A DNA stretch of 64,000 bases from Hyphomicrobiales bacterium (GCA_009377695.1 WHTP01000003.1:33901-97900); one strand, 5' to 3'; counted from the stretch's first letter, positions 8,053 through 16,282 are shown. The notes: generated from the letters alone by a model not told the origin. Translations and numbers: made by a program.

Positions 8053-8475
8053 ATGTGCGACTACAGCCTTGAACACATTGCCTCGCGCGCGGCGGAGGTT
8101 GGCGACAGGCTCGTCTCCACCCGTTTCGGGGAATCGATCACGCGTGGCTTTTCCGATGAAAGCAATCCGGGCGTAGCGGTATGCTTGCGGCCGGGAACGG
8201 AGCTGGCTTTCGAACGTGAGGTAGAATTCGATCACATCCTCAGCCGTGGCCGCGACATCGTCCCGGCACGAGTCGCGCGCTTCCGCCAAATCGACACGGA
8301 ATCGCCGCACGTGCACCACGACGCGTTGGAATTCCCTGATGGCCGTGTGGTGCTTGTCACACGCTTGATGGAAGGCCAGCGCGCAACGGTGCTGCAGCTC
8401 CCGGCGATGCCGGGTGAGACTGAAAAATCGGTGGCAGTCGAAACGACGGCCGAAGTGGTCGATTTCGCACGCTGA
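8053..8475 (+). CDS. Conserved hypothetical protein
   Basis: A 140-residue soluble protein beginning 'MCDYSLEHIASRAAEVGDRLVSTRF' and containing 'VAVCLRPGTELAFEREVEFDHI', 'VARFRQIDTESPHVHHDALEFPDGRVVLVTRLMEGQRATVLQLP'. I recognise this pattern from small proteins of Bradyrhizobium-type genomes with no assigned function. 'PHVHHDALEFPDG' offers possible metal ligands. AAAGGAG about 8 bases before ATG 8053 gives a strong start. It stands alone, followed by a cluster of palindromes. Confidence 0.75.
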   Translation: MCDYSLEHIASRAAEVGDRLVSTRFGESITRGFSDESNPGVAVCLRPGTELAFEREVEFDHILSRGRDIVPARVARFRQIDTESPHVHHDALEFPDGRVVLVTRLMEGQRATVLQLPAMPGETEKSVAVETTAEVVDFAR

Positions 8476-8493
8476 CGACAGTGCTGCGGGCCT

Positions 8494-8537
8494 CTAGATC
8501 CATGATCCGATTCAATTGAAATCGGATCATGGACTAG
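8494..8537. repeat. CTAG-bounded short palindrome, type E
   Basis: Forty-four bases bounded by CTAG at 8494-8497 and 8534-8537. The inner arms are CCATGATCCGATT and its complement around CAATTG. It is joined by a CAACTTATTAATT spacer to the next element, the same kind of spacer that joins types B and C elsewhere. Confidence 0.75.
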
Positions 8538-8550
8538 CAACTTATTAATT

Positions 8551-8607
8551 CTAGTATGGCTTAGGTTCAGAAGTCCGCATGTTGGACTCGCCGCGAGAAT
8601 GATGCGG
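8551..8607. repeat. CTAG palindromic element, type C, right arm lost
   Basis: It starts CTAGTATGGCTTAGG and matches the full type C copy at 62153-62230 through the central GACTCGCCGCGAGAATGATG, then diverges where the right arm (CTTCTGAACC...CACTAG) should follow. Confidence 0.75.
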
Positions 8608-8621
8608 ACCAGCTTGTGTTT

Positions 8622-8671
8622 GAGCATGACCTTTGCTGAAAATTGATTTCTCACTTTCGGCGATCATGCTT
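8622..8671. repeat. Alphaproteobacterial GAGCATGA...TCATGCT palindrome
   Basis: An imperfect inverted repeat opening GAGCATGACCTTTGCTG and closing CGGCGATCATGCTT. It has the form of a palindromic intergenic repeat common in rhizobial genomes (known from general experience; no search made). It lies directly after the truncated type C element. Confidence 0.65.
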
Positions 8672-8809
8672 CAAGACAACGGCTTGCCGCGCACGTCGGG
8701 GGCGCGCTCGATCTTGATGAACACGCCGATGCCTTTGTCGGCACCGTCGTCTATAACCCGCGCCGCAAGCGTGCCAACCCATTAGAGGCAGGCATGCCGT
8801 GCAGCACAT

Positions 8810-9493
8810 TCAGCGATAATAGTGGTAATCCTGCGGTGCCGGCTGCGGCGCGTAGTAGTAGCCAGGCGGCGCGGGCGGATAGTAGCCTCGCGGATAGCTG
8901 TGCTGCTGATGAGCCGGCTGGCGATACGATCGCCGCCGCGCGCGCGGATCGGCGTATTCGATCTCGTCATCGTATTGCGGCGCGCCGCGCACCGTGCGAC
9001 GCGGAGAAGGCACAGCCTTGGGCAAGGATTTCTGCGTCGCCACGGCCGGCGCTGACCTCCGCGGCTCCTCGCCGGAAATCACGACAGAGGTGTTGAGCAC
9101 GCCACGCTTCTTCACCAAGGCGAACAATTGCTTGGCGTTGTTGGGGTGCAGCCGCACGCAGCCGGCAGACGCTGGCGTGCCGAGGCGGCGCGTCTCGAAA
9201 CTGCCGTGAATGGCGTGACCACGCTTGGTAAAGAAGATCGAATGTGGCATGGGCGCATCGTCCCACTCCTTGGAGTAGTGATCTTCCTCCATGCGAAACG
9301 CTTTGAAGCTGCCCGCAGGCGTGGCATGGCCGCGCCGTCCGGTCGAGACCGGCCAGGTCCAGCGTGTGGCGCCGTCGACCGACACGGTCATCCGTTGCGT
9401 CGACTTGTCGATTGAGATGATGACGTTCGCATCAGCCGCCGTCGATGCGAACAGTGCGATAACGGCGAGGACGGCAATGGCCAACGTACGCAT
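8810..9493 (-). CDS. L,D-transpeptidase (YkuD domain)
   Basis: A 227-residue exported enzyme that cross-links peptidoglycan through meso-DAP residues or anchors proteins to it. Signal peptide: about residues 1-22 (MRTLAIAVLAVIALFASTAA). The YkuD domain follows, with 'HAIHGSFE' (H93, H96) and the catalytic signature 'SAGCVRLH' at 109-116 (nucleophile C112, R114). After residue 145 comes a proline/tyrosine-rich tail (PPAPPGYYYAPQPAPQDYHYYR) that may bind wall or envelope partners. I chose ATG 9493 rather than GTG 9505 because it begins the signal peptide cleanly; the ribosome site is weak for both. Confidence 0.92.
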   Translation of the reverse strand: MRTLAIAVLAVIALFASTAADANVIISIDKSTQRMTVSVDGATRWTWPVSTGRRGHATPAGSFKAFRMEEDHYSKEWDDAPMPHSIFFTKRGHAIHGSFETRRLGTPASAGCVRLHPNNAKQLFALVKKRGVLNTSVVISGEEPRRSAPAVATQKSLPKAVPSPRRTVRGAPQYDDEIEYADPRARRRSYRQPAHQQHSYPRGYYPPAPPGYYYAPQPAPQDYHYYR

Positions 9494-9686
9494 GACCGGA
9501 AGCACCCATGTTGCCCGTCGAGGGCGACAGTGGGCGTCGCCCGTGGTCGTGGCAACGGCGAGGCGTGGGCGTGGTAAACAACTGATGGCAACGAGATTAG
9601 GCTAAGGCGACGCCGCAATCGGATCGCAATCCGCACCCAGTTTCAGGAGACAACAATCGCAACAAGATAGTTGAGGGAGTGTGCAG

Positions 9687-9997
9687 ATGACTTTTAAGAA
9701 TACGATCATTCCGGCGATCATGGCGGCGGCACTCACGGGTGCAACGGCGGACGCAGCACCCGTCGCTCCGCCGGCCGGTGTTGCGGCGGCCCCGCTCGAG
9801 ACCGTTCAGTTTCGCGGCGGCAACTGGTACGACCATCCGCTGATGTATGGCGGCAATTGGCGTGAGCATCAGCGCCGATGGGACGCGATCGAAGGCCGAG
9901 GCGCCAACGCGAGGTCGAACTCATGCGCCCGCTTCCGGTCCTACGCGCCTCGCACACTTACGTGAACCGCAACGGCCGGCGCGTTCGTTGCCGATAG
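9687..9997 (+). pseudogene. BA14K-like small secreted protein, frameshifted at the 3' end
   Basis: ATG 9687 (GGAG upstream) opens a signal peptide (TFKNTIIPAIMAAALTGATADA) and 'VQFRGGNWYDHPLMYGGNW'. The frame ends 'CARFRSYAPRTLT' at 9965. One base back, the same DNA reads 'SHTYVNRNGRRVRCR' and stops at 9997. BA14K-type proteins end in a pattern like C..RFRSY....TY..R.GRR..C, so the true C-terminus spans both frames and one base has been lost near 9950. Decay or a sequencing error both fit. Confidence 0.6.
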
Positions 9998-10208
9998 TCG
10001 GACTGGGTTGATTTCCGCACGCAGGGATTTCCGCACGCACGTGGGATTCGGGCGTCCTGCATCGGTTTCCTTGGATACCTCCGTTGGGCCAGCGCGCGGA
10101 AGTAAGCCTACGACGCATCAAAATTCGTTATTAACCATTCGTTAACCATTTGGACCCCAGGCTCCTTCCCATAGGCTCGCTCGTCCCCAGAAGGAGGGAG
10201 CGCCCTCA

Positions 10209-10901
10209 ATGAACGTCATCACCGTGGCTTCGCGCAAAGGCGGCGCGGGCAAGACCACGCTCTGTGCCCACCTCGCCGCGCTCGCCCGATCGCAAGGACA
10301 CAAGTGCCAGATCATCGACGGCGATCCACAGGGCTCGCTGACGCTCTGCAACCGCCTGCGAGCGGGTGCGGCGCTGCCGCTCGCGACCGCGGAGCGTGGC
10401 ATCGACCGGGCGCTGGCGCTGGCACAGGTGGCCGGCGCCGAATGGGTCTTTGTCGACACGTCGCCGACCATGTGGGTGGTGGTGCAGGAGGCGATCCGCG
10501 CCGCAACGCTGGTGCTGATTCCCGCGCGGCCGGGCTTTCTCGATCTCGACGCCGTGCGCGAGACGGTGAAGACCGCGCGCGAGCGCAACAAGCCCTACGC
10601 AGTGGTGCTCAATGCCTGTCCGGTGAAGCGCGACGAGCGCGAGGCGCCGGCGGTCGCACAGTCACGGGCCTATCTCGATCGTGAAGGCGTGCCGGTGTTT
10701 GCCGGCCAGATCAGCCATCGCGCGGCATTCAATTTCACGCTCGCGGCCGGCGCCAGCGCCGGTGAGGCCGAGCCGAATTCGCTCGCCGCCGCCGAAATCA
10801 CAAAACTATGGAGCGCGGTCGAGAAGAGCATTGCGGCGATCAACGCGGCCTATGCGGATGCGGCCGCAACGGCCGGTCTGACGCAGGGGCGGGCGGCCTA
10901 A
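10209..10901 (+). CDS. Orphan ParA-like P-loop ATPase (paralog of the 6-kb copy)
   Basis: A 230-residue ATPase with KGGAGKT at residues 10-16, 'CQIIDGDPQGSLTLCNRLR' and 'GAEWVFVDTSPTMWVVVQEAI'. Layout and wording match the ATPase at 5993-6670 throughout (both end in a SLWTAIDKS/KLWSAVEKS helix), so they are paralogs. AGAAGGAGGG precedes ATG 10209 and is a strong ribosome site. No ParB-like gene is adjacent. Two palindromic elements follow its 3' end, as two lie upstream of the first copy. A role in positioning a chromosomal or cellular cargo is inferred only. Confidence 0.85.
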   Translation: MNVITVASRKGGAGKTTLCAHLAALARSQGHKCQIIDGDPQGSLTLCNRLRAGAALPLATAERGIDRALALAQVAGAEWVFVDTSPTMWVVVQEAIRAATLVLIPARPGFLDLDAVRETVKTARERNKPYAVVLNACPVKRDEREAPAVAQSRAYLDREGVPVFAGQISHRAAFNFTLAAGASAGEAEPNSLAAAEITKLWSAVEKSIAAINAAYADAAATAGLTQGRAA

Positions 10902-10949
10902 GCGCGCGCGCAAACGGCCGCGAGAATGCGCGGACGTCTGACCGCCATA

Positions 10950-11028
10950 CTAGTGGAGTGGATTTGACATTCGCTACCCCGTTGACCGCAGACTCCCAAA
11001 GCGAATGTCAAATCCAAAACTCCACTAG
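10950..11028. repeat. CTAG palindromic element, type D
   Basis: Seventy-nine bases bounded by CTAG at 10950-10953 and 11025-11028. Arms TGGAGTGGATTTGACATTCG and CGAATGTCAAATCC...CTCCA. Fourteen bases separate it from a type A element. Confidence 0.92.
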
Positions 11029-11042
11029 CAGTTCACATTTTG

Positions 11043-11119
11043 CTAGTGGTCCTTATGATTCTAACATTCGCATCCCTTCTCAGCAGGCGACTTTGCGAAT
11101 GTTAGAATCGGACCACTAG
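11043..11119. repeat. CTAG palindromic element, type A
   Basis: Seventy-seven bases bounded by CTAG at 11043-11046 and 11116-11119. Arms ATTCTAACATTCGCA and GCGAATGTTAGAATCGGACC. The right CTAG gives the TAG stop codon of the minus-strand monooxygenase-like gene. Confidence 0.92.
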
Positions 11120-11406
11120 GTGACCGCCTCATAGAGCTTCACCTCCGCCTTTGCGCCCTTGAGTCTGCGCGTATGCCGCACGATCTCCGCATGCGCATCG
11201 CTATGCGCGTACATCTCAATATCGGCCTCGGAGTCCCATTCCGAGCAGGAGATAAATTCGTGCGCGTCGCGGCTGCGCAGCAGCCGCTCCGAAATGCAGC
11301 CCTTTTGCTGGATCATCAGCGGCCCGCATTCCTTTTTCCAGATATCCACAGCCTTGTCGACATCGGCGGGGTCGATGGTGATGTAAATGAACCGCGTGAT
11401 TGGCAT
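11116..11406 (-). CDS. ABM-domain (antibiotic biosynthesis monooxygenase-like) protein
   Basis: A 96-residue protein with the dimeric alpha-beta barrel pattern: 'ITRFIYITIDPADVDKAVDIWKKECGPLMIQQKGCISERLLRS', then 'EFISCSEWDSEADIEMYAHSDAHAEIVRHTRRL'. Relatives are cofactor-free quinol monooxygenases or heme-handling enzymes; no active residue distinguishes them here. The length is normal for the family. GGAGG lies about 6 bases before ATG 11406. Its stop codon TAG is the CTAG edge of the type A palindrome. Confidence 0.75.
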   Translation of the reverse strand: MPITRFIYITIDPADVDKAVDIWKKECGPLMIQQKGCISERLLRSRDAHEFISCSEWDSEADIEMYAHSDAHAEIVRHTRRLKGAKAEVKLYEAVT

Positions 11407-11493
11407 GGCGTCCTCCTGATGAAAGACAACGTCTGAAGCGCGATTTGGTTTGGGGACCGGGCCAATGCAGCGTCATATCTCACAGGCCCGATC

Positions 11494-11988
11494 TCAGGAC
11501 TTGCCAAATCCCGCGCGCGTGAGCCGCATAAGCGCGGCGTCGAGGGCGGAGAGGAATCGCGAGCGATCCTGTGGGGCAAACGGCTTCGGCCCGGAGGTGA
11601 TTTCGCCGGCACTGCGCAAATCGCTCATCAGATTGCGGGTGGCGAGTGCCATGCCAATAGCGTCTTCGGTGAACGGCTTGCCGTGGGGCGCAATCGCCTC
11701 GGCACCGGCCTTGACCGCGCGCGCGGCGAGCGGCACGTCGGCAGTGACCACGACATCGCCGCGCAAAGCGCGTTCGGCGATGTAGTTGTCCGCCTCGTCC
11801 ATGCCTGAGCCCACCACCACACGTTCGATGAAGTCCGCGCGCGGTACTGCGATCGGCGCGTTCGACACCACAACGACTTTCAGTGCCGTGGCGCGCAGCA
11901 CGAAGCGCTCGGCCACGCGATAGACCTCCTGCTTCACCGGGCAGGCATCGGCGTCGACATAGAGGATGATGGGCTTTGCGGCGGGCAT
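11494..11988 (-). CDS. YaiI/YqxD (DUF188) family protein
   Basis: A 164-residue protein of the UPF0178 family: 'IILYVDADACPVKQEVYRVAERF', 'VVVSNAPIAVP', 'VVGSGMDEADNYIAERALRGDVVVTADVPLAARAVKAGAEAIAPHGKPFTEDAIG' and 'LATRNLMSDLRSAGE'. The conserved acidic residues (DADACP, DEADNYI, TADVPLA) recall PIN-like nucleases; biochemical function is not established. I chose ATG 11988 because it begins just before the conserved 'YVDADACPV'; an upstream TTG at 12024 would add 12 residues. Confidence 0.9.
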   Translation of the reverse strand: MPAAKPIILYVDADACPVKQEVYRVAERFVLRATALKVVVVSNAPIAVPRADFIERVVVGSGMDEADNYIAERALRGDVVVTADVPLAARAVKAGAEAIAPHGKPFTEDAIGMALATRNLMSDLRSAGEITSGPKPFAPQDRSRFLSALDAALMRLTRAGFGKS

Positions 11989-12098
11989 ACCGACTGATGT
12001 GGCGAATGCCGGCGCATTCGGCAAACGAAAATGGGAGAGGGCCGTCGCGGCCGCTCTCCCATCATTGCGAAGGCGTCAGAGGGACGCCGCGGGAAGGG

Positions 12099-12905
12099 TC
12101 ACCAGCGCCCTGCTTCCTCTTCGGTCGGCAGGCGGCCGTCGGGGGTGAGCTGATCGACCAGCTGCGGCAGGTTCTGGCTCAGGCCATGCAGCAGCTCGTC
12201 TTGTGACATGCCCGTGTGTTGGGCGAGCGCGTCGACGGTGTCGGCGCCGAGCGCCTTGGCGAGATCGTGGGGGGCGATGTCTTCGTTCGCGCCGGGACTG
12301 ACCCAGGATTGCGCCGTGCGGCCCTGGCCGCTGCGGTGGAGATCCTGCAGCACTTGGCCGAGACCGCCGCTGAGCACACCGCCGGCGGCGCCGCCCGCGA
12401 GCAGCCCACCCAGAAGGCCACCGAGACCGCCAGGTCCGGCGCCAGGTCCAGCACTAGGTCCAGCACCAGGTCCACCGGCGTTGCCCGCCATCGGGTTGCC
12501 ACCCGGCTTCGTCATGCCGCCGGGATTTCCACCACCAAGGAGGCCTCCGAGGAGATCACCCAGGCCGCCGCCACCAGGGGCTCCGCCGGCAGCAGGCGTG
12601 CTGGTGCGGTTGGGATTGCCGCGCGGGCCGTTGAGCATGCCGCTGAGAATGTCACCGAGCCCGCCGCCACCGCTGTCGGCAGTCTGCGTGCCCGGCGGAA
12701 CGGGAGTCGGTGCGCTGCCGCCTGTTGGTGCGCCCCCCGCGGGAGCGCCGCTGCCGCCGAGGCCTTTCACCGCTTTGTAGGCGAGCAGACCGAGCAGGGC
12801 CATCATGATTGGCGACATGCCGCCGCCGCCTTGTCCCGGAGGCGTCGGCTGGCGTTGGCCGCGTGGGCCGTTCTGCATTCCGTTGAGAATATCGAGCAGT
12901 CCCAT
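12099..12905 (-). CDS. YidB-like (DUF937) glycine-rich protein
   Basis: A 268-residue protein. It starts 'MGLLDILNGMQNGPRGQR', and the same unit recurs near residue 85 as 'GLGDILSGMLNGPRGNP'. The middle is glycine/proline low complexity ('GLGDLLGGLLGGG', repeated GPGAGP units). The C-terminus carries the DUF937/YidB core: 'LQDLHRSGQGRTAQSWVSPGANEDIAPHDLAKALGADTVDALAQHTGMSQDELLHGLSQNLPQLVDQLTPDGRLP'. Function is unknown. AGGAGG sits at normal distance before ATG 12905. The GlsB-like gene lies upstream on the same strand. Confidence 0.88.
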   Translation of the reverse strand: MGLLDILNGMQNGPRGQRQPTPPGQGGGGMSPIMMALLGLLAYKAVKGLGGSGAPAGGAPTGGSAPTPVPPGTQTADSGGGGLGDILSGMLNGPRGNPNRTSTPAAGGAPGGGGLGDLLGGLLGGGNPGGMTKPGGNPMAGNAGGPGAGPSAGPGAGPGGLGGLLGGLLAGGAAGGVLSGGLGQVLQDLHRSGQGRTAQSWVSPGANEDIAPHDLAKALGADTVDALAQHTGMSQDELLHGLSQNLPQLVDQLTPDGRLPTEEEAGRW

Positions 12906-12959
12906 GGAGAGCCTCCTGTCCAAGCGAACGAGCAACCGTTCGCGAGCGCGAGATAAGGG

Positions 12960-13244
12960 CTAGACCCGCCGATTGCCAGGGTCGCCGATGATGCCGCCCG
13001 CCACCAGCCGATTCCAAATGAACAGCACGGCGAACGCACCCAAGGTCGCGGCGATGAAGCCGGCACCCTGGTCGCCCCGGTACCAGCCGATCATCTGGCC
13101 GATGAAGGTGGCGAGGAATGCGCCGGCGATGCCGAGCACGGTCGTGAGGATGAAGCCCGACGGCGTGTTCGGCCCTGGCGACAGCCAGCGCGCGATCATG
13201 CCTGCGACGAAACCAACAATGATGATCCAGATGATGCCGCTCAT
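12960..13244 (-). CDS. GlsB/YeaQ/YmgE family membrane protein
   Basis: A 94-residue inner-membrane protein: 'IIWIIIVGFVAGMIARWLSPG' (span 1), 'GFILTTVLGIAGAFLATFIGQMIG' (span 2), and 'GAGFIAATLGAFAVLFIWNRLV' (span 3). This is the transglycosylase-associated protein family, linked to envelope or general stress in other bacteria. ATG 13244 is preceded by GGAGGG. It lies 54 bases upstream of the YidB-like gene on the same strand, so the two may be co-expressed. Confidence 0.9.
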   Translation of the reverse strand: MSGIIWIIIVGFVAGMIARWLSPGPNTPSGFILTTVLGIAGAFLATFIGQMIGWYRGDQGAGFIAATLGAFAVLFIWNRLVAGGIIGDPGNRRV

Positions 13245-13545
13245 AGCCTTCGCCCTCCGCATGGATTGCAGGCATGCGCCCGCAGTTTGAAGCCAAAAGT
13301 CTAGCGCATCGGCGGACGCGAAGCAGCGGCCTGCCGCCAAAAATAAAAGCCGCTCTGTGATTGCGACAGTTTTACGGCTCCGTCACGCGTGCGGTGCAAA
13401 TAGGGTAGGCGACTCCTTGCCAGCGCCGGCGCAAATCTAGATGCTTGCTGCTGTAGATGCTTGCTGCGGAATGCTGTAAACCGGCGTGCGTGCAATACAT
13501 GTGGTCCGCCGCACCGCATCGGTGCGCCTAGCGAGGAGGTCTACC
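13245..13545. other. Intergenic region with a short direct repeat
   Basis: Three hundred bases between divergent genes, holding both promoters by position. A 14-base direct repeat TAGATGCTTGCTGC occurs at 13438-13451 and 13454-13467. AGGAGG at 13534-13539 serves the next gene. No RNA gene seen. Confidence 0.5.
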
Positions 13546-13932
13546 ATGAGCGTTTTCGGTAGTATCGTGAATGCAGTTTTCGGTACCGCGAAAGCGGCCG
13601 GCGCGGCGGTTGCAGGTGCAGCGAGCGCCGCCACCTCGGCCGTCACCGGTGGCAGCAAGCCCACGCCGATGACCCGCGAGCAGGTCGAGGCGATGATTCA
13701 GAAAAAGGCCGACGAGACCGGCCGCTCCAATTACAATTGGAGGCATTCGATTGTCGACTTGATGAAGCTGCTCGACATCGATTCCAGTCTTAACGCCCGC
13801 AAGCAACTCGCGCAGGAGCTCGGCTATACCGGCCAGCTCAACGGCTCTGCGGAGATGAACATGTGGCTGCACAAGCACGTGATCGAAAAGATGATGGCAA
13901 GCGGCGGCACCGTGCCGGATGACTTGAAATAG
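13546..13932 (+). CDS. DUF3597 family protein
   Basis: A 128-residue protein with an alanine-rich N-terminus (FGSIVNAVFGTAKAAGAAVAGAASAATSAV) and the DUF3597 core 'NYNWRHSIVDLMKLLDIDSSLNARKQLAQELGYTGQLNGSAEMNMWLHKHVIEKM'. The core is a small helical domain without assigned function. Length and start are typical of the family, with AGGAGG seven bases before ATG. A hairpin terminator follows. Confidence 0.92.
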   Translation: MSVFGSIVNAVFGTAKAAGAAVAGAASAATSAVTGGSKPTPMTREQVEAMIQKKADETGRSNYNWRHSIVDLMKLLDIDSSLNARKQLAQELGYTGQLNGSAEMNMWLHKHVIEKMMASGGTVPDDLK

Positions 13933-13986
13933 CATCGGCCGGCGGCAAGCGCGTTTCGGTTACAAGCGCGCTTCTGTCATCGGATC

Positions 13987-14013
13987 AAGCGGCCCGTCTT
14001 GCGCGGGCCGCTT
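13987..14013. terminator. Hairpin terminator between convergent genes
   Basis: AAGCGGCCCG at 13987-13996 pairs with CGGGCCGCTT at 14004-14013, followed by TGTTTT. It lies between the DUF3597 gene and a minus-strand small gene. Confidence 0.8.
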
Positions 14014-14040
14014 TGTTTTGCCCGAAGCTACGTCAGTGCG

Positions 14041-14213
14041 TTACTTCGCCTTCGACTTTGCGTCGGACTTGCTGCCCTTCTTGCGCAGGTCGGCCGAGTG
14101 CGCACGCTTGTAGGTCTGGATGTCCTTGAACTTCCCGGACTTGTCGCGCACCGCATAGAGTTTGGCGCTGTGCCTGTAGAGCTGCGGTGGGTGGTCCTCT
14201 TGGCCTTGGCCAT
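14041..14213 (-). pseudogene. Small basic protein gene, frameshifted
   Basis: ATG 14213 (AGAGGA upstream) reads MAKAKRTTHRSSTGT and then leaves the family pattern. One frame over, the DNA continues 'KLYAVRDKSGKFKDIQTYKRAHSADLRKKGSKSD' to the stop at 14041. Rhizobial genomes carry a short lysine-rich protein in which these two halves are continuous. The break lies near 14160-14172, with one extra base in the run after the ACAGGC codons. It is either a broken gene or a sequencing error. Confidence 0.6.
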
Positions 14214-14334
14214 GGCAGTCCTCTCCCGTATCAAGCCGCTGTACGGCAATGTGGGAAATCCTACAGGCGGTACGCGGGCTTTTACAACTGCTTGCTGCGC
14301 TGTTCACATCTTATGTGCGTGCTACAAGCACCCG

Positions 14335-15207
14335 GTGATCCCTCCTGAGCCAGTCAGCCGAGTCGCCGCGATCGCACCCGTCATCATCGCGGCCGCGTGC
14401 TTCGCGTTCGCCGATGTCGCCACCAAAGTGACGTTGCACGCCGGGGCCGACGTTCTCACCATGGCGCTGTTTCGGGGCATGATCGGCGTGCCGCTGCTTC
14501 TCGCCTGGGTGTTCGTGGGCGCGGCACCGAAGCCGTTGACCACGCCGCAGCGCCGCCTTGCCCTGCTTATCGGCCTGCTCTTCGCTGGCAACGTCTTCTT
14601 CCTGTTCAAGGCGATCGAGGTGATGGAGGTGCCGCTCGCGATCCTCACCTATTTCACCTATCCGCTGCTGACGGGACTTGCGGCCGCCGCCACCGGCATC
14701 GAACGGCTTGGCCTTGCCGGCGCGCTGGCGGCACTGGCGGCGTTCGCGGGCCTCGCGCTGATGATCGGCGCCCACCCGGGCGGCGTTGCGCTCGCGGGCA
14801 TTGCGTTCGCGCTGCTCTCGTCATGCACCCGGGTGGTCATCCTGCTGCTCACCCGCGCGAAGCTGCAAGGCGCCGACTCGCGCCTGATCACGCTCTGGTC
14901 GCTCATCGCCGCGACCGTGGTGTTCGTCGCCGCCGCGTTCGCGACCATGAACTGGCAGCCGCCGGTGACCGCGGCCGGCTGGTTTGCGCTGATCGCATCG
15001 AGCATCGCGATGGCGATCGCAGTGCTGATGATCTTCGTCTCGACCGCGCGTATCGGCCCGTTCCGGACCGCACTGTTCATGAATTTCGAACCGCTGCTCG
15101 CGACCATCGCCTCTGGCATTGTGCTGGGCGAGGTGATCACGCCGCTGCAAGCGCTCGGCGGGGCGGTGATGGTCGCGGCGCTGGTGGCGTTTCAGATGCG
15201 GCGGTGA
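14335..15207 (+). CDS. DMT superfamily (EamA) transporter
   Basis: A 290-residue inner-membrane protein with ten hydrophobic segments in two EamA halves. The first half covers 'VIIAAACFAFADVATKVTLHAGADVLTMALFRGMIGVPLLL' through 'LAILTYFTYPLLTGLAA', the second 'GIAFALLSSCTRVVILLLTRAKL' through 'FRTALFMNFEPLLATIASGIVLGEVITPLQALGGAVMVAALVAFQ'. It resembles small-metabolite exporters. The 'F..AL..M..PL......LGE.....Q..G...I' ending is typical. The start is uncertain: GTG 14335 gives the normal length, but the frame is open further upstream and no clear ribosome site decides. Confidence 0.85.
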   Translation: MIPPEPVSRVAAIAPVIIAAACFAFADVATKVTLHAGADVLTMALFRGMIGVPLLLAWVFVGAAPKPLTTPQRRLALLIGLLFAGNVFFLFKAIEVMEVPLAILTYFTYPLLTGLAAAATGIERLGLAGALAALAAFAGLALMIGAHPGGVALAGIAFALLSSCTRVVILLLTRAKLQGADSRLITLWSLIAATVVFVAAAFATMNWQPPVTAAGWFALIASSIAMAIAVLMIFVSTARIGPFRTALFMNFEPLLATIASGIVLGEVITPLQALGGAVMVAALVAFQMRR

Positions 15208-15346
15208 GAGGCGGCCGGTAATCCTGTGTGGCCGTCCAGCAACATAGTCACAGCAATCGAATGGGATAACCCGCAACGGCCTCCCTTCGCGGTTCCGCTT
15301 GGGTATATGACTACTGTCATATTCATTCGTGGGGGGAGCCAGAGCT

Positions 15347-16282
15347 ATGTATTTCACTCGCTTGCTGACGAGCACCGCGGCCTTTGCCGTCGCCGCCACC
15401 ATCGCCAATGCCGCGGACATGCCGATGAAAGCGCCGCCGTTTGCACCTCCCGTCGTGCATCAGGCCAGCGGCTATATTGAAGTCTATGGCGGTTGGGGCA
15501 GCACCCGGTTTTCCGATAATATTGGCTTCTTCAACGAACGCTTCCGTGGCTGGGCGCTAGGCGGTGCGGGCCGGGGCAACTATTGGCTCAGCCCCAATAT
15601 CAGTATGCAACTCGACGCCCAGGCGGAAGGCACCTCGTACAAGGTGGACTTCGGAGGAGGAGGCTTTACGGCGAACCAATCGAGCCACAGCTACCTGATT
15701 GGCGGCCATTTCAACTGGCGCGATTCGCAACGCGGTCTGCTGGGTGTCTTCGCGGCTGCCGGCGATCAGCAAGGCTTGTTCGACTTCGAGTCACGCAGGC
15801 ACGTGATCGTGGGCGGTGAAGGTCAAATCTACTGGAACCAGTTCACCCTTTATGTGCAAGGCGGATACGACACTTCGGTTGGAACGTACTTTTTCGAGCC
15901 GCAAGCCTGGTTCGTCCGCGGCACTGGCCGGTACTTCTTCACGCCCAACACGATGCTCGAAGGAACGGTTCTGTACGCCGACGGCGAGATCGATTTCTTC
16001 TTTAATCCGGGCGACCCGCAGAATTTCAAGATTTGGTTGTGGGAGGCCAAGCTCGAGCATCGTTTTGCGGCGACGCCGTTCGCCCTCTACATCAAGTACC
16101 AGGGCTCGGAAGCCAAGTTCGACGAGTCTCTCGCCTTTGACCAGAGCAAGGTGACTGACCACCGTGTCCTGGCGGGCCTGCGCCTGTTCATGGGTCAGAA
16201 CACGCTGTTGTCCAATGACCGGCAGGGCGCCACCCTGGACATCAAGGAGTTCAGAGCCCTGCTTCCGCCAATTCTCAACTGA
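15347..16282 (+). CDS. Outer-membrane beta-barrel protein (tandem copy 1)
   Basis: A 311-residue exported protein. The signal peptide MYFTRLLTSTAAFAVAATIANAA is followed by 'DMPMKAPPFAPP', the proline motif seen after the signal in many Bradyrhizobium-type outer membrane proteins. The rest alternates aromatic and polar residues in strands ('GYIEVYGGWGSTRF', 'LYVQGGYDTSVGTYFFEPQAWFVRGTGRYFFTPNTMLEGTVLYADGEIDFF', 'LWEAKLEHRFAATPFALYIKYQGS'). It shares the whole layout with the next gene. GGGGGGAG precedes ATG 15347. Role unknown; porin-like or a structural barrel. Confidence 0.8.
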   Translation: MYFTRLLTSTAAFAVAATIANAADMPMKAPPFAPPVVHQASGYIEVYGGWGSTRFSDNIGFFNERFRGWALGGAGRGNYWLSPNISMQLDAQAEGTSYKVDFGGGGFTANQSSHSYLIGGHFNWRDSQRGLLGVFAAAGDQQGLFDFESRRHVIVGGEGQIYWNQFTLYVQGGYDTSVGTYFFEPQAWFVRGTGRYFFTPNTMLEGTVLYADGEIDFFFNPGDPQNFKIWLWEAKLEHRFAATPFALYIKYQGSEAKFDESLAFDQSKVTDHRVLAGLRLFMGQNTLLSNDRQGATLDIKEFRALLPPILN

